From Helicobacter labetoulli (lineage in GTDB: Bacteria > Campylobacterota > Campylobacteria > Campylobacterales > Helicobacteraceae), in contig NZ_QXJF01000007.1 in NCBI RefSeq assembly GCF_003670275.1, positions 23,193 through 87,192 on the forward strand: a stretch of 64,000 nt of DNA, read 5' to 3'. Every line of letters starts with the position of its first letter. Position 1 is the first letter of the stretch. Shown here piece after piece: positions 56,764 to 64,000 of this stretch. The notes under the pieces were generated by a model. The model did not search any database, was not told where the DNA came from, and saw only the letters and a program-made list of their open reading frames with translations. The translations under genes and the position numbers were made by a program.

Positions 56764-59036
56764 ATGCAAAACCTACAAAGCGACCATAAGATAATCTTAG
56801 ATGGGCTAAAGCAAGAGCAAATAGCAAAAATCAAACAAAGGCAAGAAGATAAGATTCTAGAAAAAGAAAATGCCGAGTTTCTTATCAAACTTATAGAAAA
56901 CGCAGAGTCTAAAGAAGATGTGCTAAAGCTTTCAGCCTTAGGAATGAGCCTAAAACGCACAGGCTTTCACTTTGATGTGCGATTAGAAAAGAGCGATAGG
57001 ACGATAAAGTATTTTGTGAAAAATGAGAAACTAAGCTTTGAGCCTTTAGGCGAAGCAGAATCCACAAAAGAAAGCGATTCTAAGATTTTAGATGAGAAAT
57101 TAGCGTTTTCAAGCGATTGTGCGAGGAGTTACCTAAAGGGTAATGACGAAGCACAATCGTGCAGAATCGCTGATTTATCGCTAAAAGCTGAATCGCAAAA
57201 GATAACGCATACACTCATTATCGGCGATAATTACCCCGCCCTTTTAAACCTACTCATTGAGTATAGGGGAAAGGTAAAGGTGATTTACATTGACCCCCCT
57301 TATGGCAAGGACGACTTGGGCGAGTTTGCTACGACAAATTATGACAACGCCATAACACGCGATAATCTTCTATCAATGCTTTATCCAAGGCTTTGTCTAG
57401 CTAAAATGCTTTTACAAGATGATGGCGCGATATTTTGTAGCATAGATGATAAGAATCAAGCCTATGTCAAAGGGCTTTTTGATGAAGTCTTTGGGGAGGG
57501 GAATTTTGTGGCGAATTTGCCTAGATTGACAATAAAAGGCGGTAAAACACAAACTGATTTATTTACAAAAAATCTTGATTATATACTTTGTTATGCGACA
57601 AAAATTGACAATATAACTTTTAATAAAATTAGTATGGTTGGAGATTCTGCTTTTAAATATAGCGATAAATATGAAAATGAAAGGGGTAAATACCACACAA
57701 AACAAGCACTTGATACAAGTAGTTTGGGTTATGTGCCATCTTTAGATTATCCTATCACCCACAATGAAATTACATATTATCCCGGTGGAACTAAAGAGCA
57801 AAATGGATTCCGTTGGACTTGGTCAAAAGATATGTATGAATTTGCATTACAAAATGATTTTGTTGAATTTAAAAATAATAGAATTTTTCCAAAAAAATAT
57901 GAGTTTGCCTCTATTGAAGGGGATTCTAAAAATGGTTATTTTATAGAATTAACCGAGAAACAAAAAAACTATTCTCAAATCACATTTGTTGATAATATTT
58001 TTTCAAATAGATATGGAGATTCCGACCTAGAATCTTTAAATATGAAAAAAGCTTTTAAATATCCCAAACCCGTAAATCTTATAAAACATTTACTCAAAAT
58101 ATCCACAACAAACCCTAGCGATTATGTGGATTTTGCTTGTCATACTGAGTCCTTAGGCGAAGTATCTAGCACAGAATCCACAAGAGATATTTCGTGCTTA
58201 CGCACTCAATATGACAAGAAAGTAGATTCTCAAAATGACAATGTAAATTCTTATGATAATGCCACAACTACGGGGGGGGGGAACTCTCGCCGCATAGCCT
58301 AGAATCTAGTAACGATAGCAAAGCAAGCCAAAGCATAGAATCTAAAAAAGTAGATTCTAGCGATATGGATTCTAGTGTGGATTGCCACGATTTTGCTAAT
58401 GCAAAATCTCGCAATGACGACAAAGCAGATTCTAAAGCACAAGCAGAATCCACAAGTAAGCAGCAAGAGACAAAGGCGGAAGCAGTTGAGATGAGAAATT
58501 GCGGTTTTCAAGGTGGAGGCGAAGGGAGCTACCTAAGCGGTAGTAACCGAGCCGACACCGCAGAATCCGCGATTTATCGCTCAAATGCAACGCCTGAGAT
58601 AATCCTAGATTTCTTTGCTGGCTCTGGCACAACCGCCCACGCCGTAATGGAACTCAACCGCGAAGATGGCGGCAATAGAAAATGTATCCTTGTAACAAAT
58701 AATGAAAAAACAAGCATAAACCCAAATGGCATAGCTTGTGATGTAACCACAAAACGCTTAAAACGCATAATGAGTGGCTCTTGCTATGATGGTGAGAAAA
58801 ACACGCCTTATGGTGATGGGCTAGAAGTGCTAGAGATAGAATCTATAAGTGATATGGATTCTAGTGTTTTTGACAAGATTGATGAAAAGCTCTATGGCAA
58901 GGACTTTGCAAACTCTAAACAAGAAAAGATTCAATGGGTGTGTGAGAACTTTGAGGGCACTTGCAAGAGTTTAGAATCTAGCGATATGGATTCTATGGAT
59001 TGCCACGATTTTGCTAATGCAAAATCGTGGCAATGA
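56764..59036 (+). CDS. mod: Type III DNA methyltransferase Mod, phase-variable, currently OFF
   Basis: Adenine methyltransferase of the beta class. The first frame (56764 onward) has KVKVIYIDPPYGKDDLGEF with the catalytic DPPY at residues 177-180, then the target-recognition region, and ends at 58302 just after a G10 run (58272-58281). The other frame is open from inside that run to 59036 and has the AdoMet motif IILDFFAGSGTTAHAVMEL. G11 or G8 joins them to 757 or 756 residues. Between NPSDYVDFA and ATPEIILDFF lie about 150 foreign-looking residues encoded largely by palindromic repeats; the C-terminus (AKSWQ) is also encoded by one. In OFF state the product lacks the AdoMet site. Confidence 0.9.
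57114..57159. repeat. Palindromic element in the mod frame (family B)
   Basis: Outer arms CGATTGTGC (57114-57122) and GCACAATCG (57151-57159) are exact complements; inside, GTTACCTAAAGGGTAAT forms a second dyad. Read as protein it gives the odd segment CARSYLKGNDEAQSCRIA between the N-terminal domain and the catalytic core of Mod. Confidence 0.8.
58136..58218. repeat. 83-base palindromic element in the mod frame (family A, second copy)
   Basis: Same length, ends and AGGCGAAGTATCT core as the copy at 7152-7234: CTTGTCATACTGAG opens it and CTCAATATGACAAG closes it. It is read in frame as HTESLGEVSSTESTRD and so on, directly after NPSDYVDFA, where a normal Mod would continue into its AdoMet motif. 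Confidence 0.85.
58272..58281. repeat. G10 tract, phase-variation switch of mod
   Basis: Ten consecutive G after ACTAC. The upstream frame hits a stop at 58300-58302; the downstream frame is open. Adding one G or removing two restores the full gene, the usual slipped-strand switch of Helicobacter mod genes. Confidence 0.9.
58380..58424. repeat. Imperfect copy of the GCCACGATTTTGC palindrome (family C)
   Basis: ATTGCCACGATTTTGC-TAAT-GCAAAATCTCGCAATGACG: left arm identical to the perfect copy at 58999-59034, right arm with changes. Read in frame as DCHDFANAKSRNDD. Confidence 0.75.
58498..58567. repeat. Degenerate palindromic element in mod (family B-like)
   Basis: TTGCGG near the left and CCGCAG near the right could form short arms; between them GCTACCTAAGCGGTAGT is a dyad with the same GCTACC-TAA-GGTAG layout as the element at 57114. 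Read in frame just before the AdoMet motif. Confidence 0.5.
58999..59034. repeat. Perfect 16-base palindrome encoding the Mod C-terminus (family C)
   Basis: ATTGCCACGATTTTGC (58999-59014), loop TAAT, GCAAAATCGTGGCAAT (59019-59034), all 16 pairs matching. The mod stop TGA starts at its last base. It can also act as a hairpin between mod and res. Confidence 0.9.
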
Positions 59037-59070
59037 CAAAAAACTAGATTCTACAAAAAGGGGGGAGTAA

Positions 59071-61140
59071 ATGACACAAGCTGCCTTAGAACTGCAAGAA
59101 AACGCGGTGCAAAGCTTACTCTATCTAGCAAAGTAAAATCAAAAGGACATAACGCTAAAAGCCCCCACAGGCAGTGGAAAAACAAGAATGATGGCAAATT
59201 TTATGAATGCAATGCTAGAACAAGATTCTAATGTGATATTTTTAGTTTCCACACTTTCAAAAGGCAAACTTGCAATGCAGAACTATGAAAGCTTTGTAGA
59301 ATTAGCAAATGCGTGTATTTACCCAAAGTTAAAGCCCTTTTATATCAGCAGTGGTGCGGAAAATGGCGAGAACAAGAATAGCAAAAAAACGGAATATGGC
59401 ATAGATATTGACACAAAATTTAATGTCTATGTCCTACCGACAAATCAATTTACAAAAAGCAGTAGAATCTATAAGGAAAGGGCATTGCTAAAGTTTCTAC
59501 AAAACATAAAAGAGAGTGGCAAAAAGATTATTGTAATTCGCGATGAAGCACATATTGCTACAAATAAGCTAGAAAATGAACTGCAAGAGTATTTTAGCTT
59601 GATTCTGCATTTTTCTGCTACGCCAAAGAATGATAGCTTTGATGTAGAGATAAAAGAGAGTGAAGCGGTGGAAGCAAAACTCATCAAATCTGTGGAGTGG
59701 TGTGGGGATAGTGAAAGAGATTTACAAGAAGATTTAGCAGAGGCACTAGAGAAGTTTAAAGAGCTTAAAAAAGTGTATGAAACGCAAGGGATAAATCCTT
59801 GTTTTATTGTGCAAATATCTAATAAAGGTAAGGCAGAAAATGAGCTAAAAATCATCAAAAAAGTCGTGGAAGAAAGGGGTTTAAAGTGGGTGTGCTTTGT
59901 GGAGAAAGAAAAAGGCTATGAGACAAACACAAGACTAGATAAGGTAAAAAACAAATCCCTATGGCAAAAATATGTCAAGGAAAATAGCTCATTTATTGAT
60001 GTGGTGATTTTCAAAATGGTGATAACTGAAGGCTTTGATATGCCTAGGGCTTGTATGCTTTATCAAGTGCGGGATTCTAAGTCAAGTAGCTTAGATATGC
60101 AGGTGATTGGGAGGGTTAGGAGAAATCCTATGCTAAAAGAGTTTGAAAGGCTAGATTCTAAAACGCAAGAAGTCTTTAGCAAAGCATATATCTATGGGAT
60201 ACAACCTAAAGAAAATGGCAAGAAAAAAGTATGGCTAAAAGGAGAGAAGCAAATCTATGATCATTTGTATAAAGAGCAGACAAATGAGATTATCAAAGAG
60301 TTTCGTCCCTTTTATGCGACTATGTATAAAGAAGTGCCAAAAGAGCATATTGATATAGAATCTTGTATTAGTCCGCTACAAGAATATGGGTTTAAAAAGT
60401 CCATTTTTCAAGCTTATAGAGAGATACAAAAATGCGATGATAAAGTGAGAGAAAAATACGCAGAATATGTGAAAGATTTTGAGCATTTTTATAGCTTTAG
60501 TGCGAGTTTGGATTCTATTAAAAATAAAGTAAAAAGTGTGGTGGAAAACTACGATGAGTATTTAGAATCTAAGTGTGTGGAAATACGCGAAGATGTGTAT
60601 AGCTTCTATGAAGAAAGTGAGTTTAGCATAGGGAGTGAGAGCTGGATATGGGGAAGTGATAATGATGAGTTTGGGCTTGATTCTAAAGCAGAAAAAGAGT
60701 GGTGTGCTATCCTTAAAAGCCTTGCTAAAACTTGTGCGAAAAGCATAGAGATAAATGGGGATAAAATCTATCTTTTTGGGAAAAACTTCATAGATAAATC
60801 AAATATAAAATATGAATATTACGATGAGAGAAAGCGAGTGAGCTACCCGGACTTTATCTTTAAAGATAGGGGAGATAGAATCCACATTTTTGAAGTAAAA
60901 AGTGTGAATGTGAGCAGCAGTCAAAATGGCATTATAGAGCAGGACTATGAGCAAAAAATAGAGCGATTAAAACAAGCCTATAAATATGCGAGTAAAATCA
61001 CGGGATATGTGTTTTATCTGCCTGTAAAAGTGGGGCAAGATTGGCAGATATGGTGTGCGAAAAATGGGCAAACTTTGCACGAGAATATGAATAGGGCGAT
61101 GTTTGAAGCAAAGATGAAAGAGAGCTTGCAAAAGATTTAA
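59071..61140 (+). pseudogene. res: Type III restriction subunit Res, interrupted by a nonsense codon
   Basis: Helicase-nuclease partner of Mod. The frame starts at ATG 59071 (GGGGGGAG before it), reads MTQAALELQENAVQSLLYLA-K, hits TAA at 59134-59136, then continues NQKDITLKAPTGSGKTRMMA (Walker A). Downstream are the DEAH box (VIRDEAHIAT), HFSATP, QVIGRVRRNP and a C-terminal PD-E-x-K nuclease site (SYPDFIFKD with IHIFEVKS). A C-to-T change of CAA would explain the stop. The first internal ATG (59188) lies after Walker A, so restart would give an inactive protein. Otherwise complete. Confidence 0.85.
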
Positions 61141-61237
61141 CTTGAACATCTTATCTATTCATCATATATTTACAAAAAAAGCAAAAGCTAAATAGCAAAG
61201 TGCTAAAAATGCTACAAAGAATACATTGACTAGAGAT

Positions 61238-61291
61238 GATATTGGTGAGGTTATAGAATCTGTGCTAGTTTTGGGCGAGAGCAAAAGCTAA
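61238..61291 (+). repeat. Diverged duplicate of the prfB 3' end
   Basis: Reads [17 protein letters not shown] then TAA, against [18 protein letters not shown] then TGA at the true prfB end (56674-56730); the DNA is clearly related over about 38 bases and then diverges. An 11-base direct repeat GCAAAAGCTAA occurs at 61181 and at its end (61281). It bounds the R-M insertion on the right. Confidence 0.75.
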
Positions 61292-61364
61292 GTAATAAGT
61301 TTCAGTGTGGGGAGTGAGTTTGATAAAATTGCAGTGATTTAGAATCATCTTATAAATAATAGGG

Positions 61365-61370
61365 TATAAT
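61365..61370 (+). promoter_or_regulatory. -10 of cheZ
   Basis: TATAAT, 43 bases before the cheZ ATG; no clear -35. Confidence 0.5.
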
Positions 61371-61412
61371 CCAAGCTTAATTTTGTCAAAGTTTCAAGAG
61401 TAAGGATAGACA

Positions 61413-62087
61413 ATGACGCAAGAAGAGCTAGATTCTCTAATGAATGGAGAGCCTGATATTGCTCAAGTAGATGAGGCTCCAGAGCAAGAAGAGGAATTTA
61501 AGAAAGAGACTTTTGATCCAAATGATTTTCGTGTAGAGGCGGATAAGAAGTGGCCACCACCACCACCGACAGAAGATCACAAAGTTGTCCATCAGCTTGA
61601 TGAGGTAACAAAAGATACAGAAGTCAAAGGCACACAGATTTTTGATCAGCTTGAGATTATGGGCGATGGATCTGGGAAGATTCAAAAACAAGCCAAGAGT
61701 CTTAAAAAATACCTTGAAACACAAGGAGAGCTTTTCTCTAAGCTTTGTGTGGCTTTCCCACATATTCAAAGCTTTCAAAATGCGTTAGAATCTACGCAAT
61801 CAGCTAAAGATAATATCAAAGAAATTTTGAATGCTTCAGATGACATTAATGACGCATCTATGCAAGCTATGGATTTGATGCAATATCAGGATATTCATAG
61901 GCAAAAGATTGAACGCGTCATCAATGTAATGCGTGCATTGGCTCAATATATGAACTCGCTCTTTGAAGGTAAAATAGATGATAGTAAGCGTGTAAGCTCG
62001 GCTGTATTTATTGCAGGGGATAATAAGGAAGATGTAGCAAATGAAGAGGATATTGAAGCATTAATCGCTTCATTTGGTGTAAAATAA
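61413..62087 (+). CDS. cheZ: Chemotaxis phosphatase CheZ (HP0170 type)
   Basis: Dephosphorylates CheY-P. The 224-residue protein has an acidic N-terminus with a Pro run (KKWPPPPPTEDH), long helices (FSKLCVAFPHIQSFQNALES) and the CheZ active segment ASMQAMDLMQYQDIHRQKIE, with Asp and Gln in the D-x3-Q pattern, and ends EDIEALIASFGVK, suited to CheY binding. In H. pylori this remote CheZ lies between prfB (HP0171) and a U32 gene (HP0169), the same order as here apart from the R-M insertion. Confidence 0.88.
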   Translation: MTQEELDSLMNGEPDIAQVDEAPEQEEEFKKETFDPNDFRVEADKKWPPPPPTEDHKVVHQLDEVTKDTEVKGTQIFDQLEIMGDGSGKIQKQAKSLKKYLETQGELFSKLCVAFPHIQSFQNALESTQSAKDNIKEILNASDDINDASMQAMDLMQYQDIHRQKIERVINVMRALAQYMNSLFEGKIDDSKRVSSAVFIAGDNKEDVANEEDIEALIASFGVK

Positions 62088-62132
62088 TAGCCCCCTACCA
62101 CAATTTATAAATTTTATTTTAAAGAACAAATT

Positions 62133-63491
62133 ATGAATCTGCAAAACAAACTAGAATCTAAAGATACGCCCTCTAAAAAGGTGCAGCTTCTCTCACCTGC
62201 AGGGAATTTGCATAAGCTAAAAATCGCCCTTGCATATGGTGCGGACGCAGTGTATGGAGGGGTGAGCCACTTCTCCCTACGCGCAAGAGCGGGCAAGGAA
62301 TTTAGCTATGAAGATTTTGCCAAAGGTGTGGAATACGCTCATAAGATGGGCAAAAAGGTATTTGTTACCATCAATGGTTTTCCTTTTAACTCCCAACTCA
62401 AGCTCTTAGAATCTCACATTGCCAAAATGGCTGATCTATCCCCTGATGCGTTTATTATGGCAGCTCCGGGGGTTGTGCGTTTGAGCAAGAGGATTGCTCC
62501 GCACATTCCTATCCATCTCTCTACCCAAGCTAATGTCTTAAATGTGCTTGATGCCGAAGTTTTTTATGAAATGGGTGTTAAACGCATTGTTGCTGCGCGC
62601 GAGATTAGCCTAAAAGATGCAATGGAGATTAAAAAGCATTTGCCGGATTTGGAAATTGAGATTTTTATACACGGCAGTATGTGCTTTGCATTTTCTGGGC
62701 GATGTCTTATCTCCGCGTTGCAAAGTGGGCGTGTGCCAAACCGCGGAAGCTGTGCGAATGACTGCCGATTTGATTATGAATATTTTGTGCGAAATGTGGA
62801 GAACGATGAGCTTGTGAAATTTGATGGCAAAGAATTTTATGTCAAAAATCCCGATAATGGTGTGATGATGAGACTAGAAGAGGAAGAGGGCTTAGGGACA
62901 CATATTTTTAACTCTAAGGATTTGAATCTAAGCGGACATATAAAGGAGATTTTAGATTCTGGAGCGGTTGATGCGTTAAAGATTGAGGGCAGGACAAAGT
63001 CAAATTACTATGCAGGGATTACTGCTAGGGCGTATCGTGCGGGTATTGATGGCTATTATAGTGGAAAAGTGGATTCTAGCTTTTATACAAATGAGCTGCA
63101 AACGCTCAAAAATCGCGGATTTACCGATGGCTACATTATCCATCGCCCTTATGAAAAGACAAATACCCAAAATCATCAAACTGCCATAAGTGAAGGGAGC
63201 TATCAAGTCAATGCTGAAGTTGATGAAAGCGGGCAATGGGCGGTGTGCAAGCATACCATAAGGGTGGGCGAGGCAAAGGAGATTGTCTTGCCTTTTGGGT
63301 GTGATGTGGTATGTGGCAAAAGTGAGCTAGGAGAGATTTTTAGGGAAAATGGCGTGTGGTATATGCGTTTTGATAGAATCTGCTTGCAGGATAATAAAGA
63401 GCTAGATTCTATCCATAGTGGCAATACTAATGCCTTTAAACTCCCTTTACCTTTGCCGCCATTTAGCTTCTTGCGTGAGAAGATTATGTAG
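62133..63491 (+). CDS. U32-family protein (collagenase-like / tRNA hydroxylation TrhP type)
   Basis: 452 residues with KVQLLSPAGNLHKLKIALAY, YGADAVYGGVSHFSLRARAG and the U32 signature EIFIHGSMCFAFSGRCLISA with downstream Cys in RGSCANDCRFDY. Named collagenase in H. pylori, but relatives (TrhP) act in 5-hydroxyuridine formation in tRNA with an Fe-S cluster; I favour the latter from the cysteine pattern. C-terminal beta domain ends in PFSFLREKIM. Confidence 0.88.
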   Translation: MNLQNKLESKDTPSKKVQLLSPAGNLHKLKIALAYGADAVYGGVSHFSLRARAGKEFSYEDFAKGVEYAHKMGKKVFVTINGFPFNSQLKLLESHIAKMADLSPDAFIMAAPGVVRLSKRIAPHIPIHLSTQANVLNVLDAEVFYEMGVKRIVAAREISLKDAMEIKKHLPDLEIEIFIHGSMCFAFSGRCLISALQSGRVPNRGSCANDCRFDYEYFVRNVENDELVKFDGKEFYVKNPDNGVMMRLEEEEGLGTHIFNSKDLNLSGHIKEILDSGAVDALKIEGRTKSNYYAGITARAYRAGIDGYYSGKVDSSFYTNELQTLKNRGFTDGYIIHRPYEKTNTQNHQTAISEGSYQVNAEVDESGQWAVCKHTIRVGEAKEIVLPFGCDVVCGKSELGEIFRENGVWYMRFDRICLQDNKELDSIHSGNTNAFKLPLPLPPFSFLREKIM

Positions 63492-63558
63492 CAAGAAAAA
63501 GCTTTGCATAATAAATTTATGCGAGAAGTTAAAACAATTTTATTTTTAAAGGATTGTT

Positions 63559-63912
63559 ATGCAGACTGCACGGACTTGTAAGGATAAGTGCGTTGGTATT
63601 GTTGTGCCAATGTTTAATGTTGCACCCTATCTTAAGGAAAGCTTGGATTCTATTCTCAATCAAAGCTATCCGCATTTTTATGCGATTCTTATTAATGATG
63701 GTAGCACAGATGAAACGCTCCAAATTGCTAAGGAATATGTAGCAAAGGATTCTCGCTTTGTGTTAGTTGATAAAGAAAATGGTGGCTTATCAAATGCACG
63801 AAATGTGGGAATAGACTATTTTAAAGGAGCATTTGTTAAAGAATACACAGATTCTGCTTATTCACAAGCAATTAAAGCGTTTAGCTGGTGGTGGTGGGGG
63901 GGGGGGTTTTAA
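63559..63912 (+). pseudogene. Family 2 glycosyltransferase, N-terminal fragment ending at a G11 tract
   Basis: GT-A donor-binding part: GIVVPMFNVAPYLKESLDSI, ILINDGSTDETLQIAKEYV and KENGGLSNARNVGIDYFKGA. At that point a GT2 enzyme would read a DSDD metal motif; instead the frame turns to VKEYTDSAYSQAIKAFSWWW then GGGF and a stop. The tail holds (TGG)4 running into G11 (63896-63906). All three frames after the tract stop within 10 codons (longest FNSLNNITI), so no tract length restores an enzyme. Probably a deletion remnant. AAAGGA precedes the ATG. Confidence 0.75.
63896..63906. repeat. G11 tract in the glycosyltransferase fragment
   Basis: Eleven G following TGGTGGTGGT. Such tracts are typical phase switches of surface-sugar genes; here no downstream frame is long. 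Confidence 0.8.
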
Positions 63913-64000
63913 TAGTTTAAATAATATTACGATTTAGGTTTAAAAAATAATTTTTAGGGGCTGTATAACCAAAATCCCGTGACCGAGAGAATTACGCTTG

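Noticed and set aside
58261..58511. Minus-strand frames across the repeat-rich part of mod
   Set aside because: They arise because palindromes are open on both strands; no start signals.
59060..59065. G6 run just before the res start as a phase switch
   Set aside because: It is short and serves as the ribosome site; length changes would alter spacing only slightly.

Overview
The window is chromosomal DNA of a Helicobacter, most likely an enterohepatic (non-pylori) species. Evidence: AT-rich sequence, compact operons, and several runs in the same order as I remember for H. pylori: argS-tatA-gmk-polyE protein-nucT; hisZ-like/purA/fliJ-like/motE-like; aroQ-pepQ; rplS-trmD-rimM-khpA-rpsP-ffh; valS beside fliW; hrcA-grpE-dnaK; prfB-cheZ-U32. 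It also has genes more typical of enterohepatic helicobacters or Campylobacter: PerR, PPK2, a catalase with an ankyrin partner, and remnants of a TorC/BisC-type reductase and of DcuC. These assignments come from reading motifs and from remembered gene orders; no database was searched.

Layout. 1-5.1 kb: argS (partial), TatA, Gmk, a very acidic protein with a receiver-like head, NucT, a lipoprotein and a small HTH protein. 5.1-11.6 kb: DcuA with a large extra domain, AspA, and a TonB-dependent receptor. 11.6-18.5 kb: MnmA, the hisZ-like/purA/fliJ-like/motE-like operon, and a chimeric, frameshifted torC-bisC remnant behind a perfect TTGAT-N4-ATCAA box. 18.5-31 kb: housekeeping genes (AroQ, PepQ, flagellin-glycosylation DUF115 protein, ribosomal/SRP operon, PerR, ValS, FliW). 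31-46.6 kb: a UvrD/Rep helicase, TPR and periplasmic proteins, a UDG-like protein, Xth, a divergent tRNA-Glu, CapA, a LysE-type exporter, MurG, GltX, molbindin, ankyrin protein, FolB, PlsY, PPK2, PncC. 46.6-47 kb: Lys-Glu-Val-Asp tRNA cluster behind a consensus sigma70 promoter. 47.4-53.3 kb: hrcA-grpE-dnaK, AnsB and a decayed dcuC. 53.4-55.5 kb: katA and its ankyrin partner, an islet lacking the heptamer that is abundant elsewhere. 55.6-63.5 kb: prfB, an inserted Type III restriction-modification locus, cheZ, and a U32 protein. The right edge carries a truncated glycosyltransferase ending at a G11 tract.

How genes work together: AnsB, AspA and DcuA form an asparagine -> aspartate -> fumarate supply and exchange route for fumarate respiration; a second carrier (DcuC) and a second terminal reductase (TorC/BisC) have decayed. 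PerR, katA and the ankyrin protein form a peroxide-defence set. FliW, CheZ, the FliJ-like and MotE-like proteins and the DUF115 glycosylation factor belong to motility.

Main points of interest: (1) a phase-variable Type III methyltransferase, now OFF at G10, whose frame has absorbed several palindromic elements just before its AdoMet-binding motif and at its C-terminus; (2) a paired restriction gene with a nonsense codon upstream of Walker A; (3) a diverged second copy of the prfB 3' end beyond the R-M locus; (4) strong over-representation of AGAATCT (reverse complement AGATTCT), often arranged as intergenic hairpins and dense in protein insertions, resembling uptake-sequence behaviour; (5) a torC-bisC deletion chimera.
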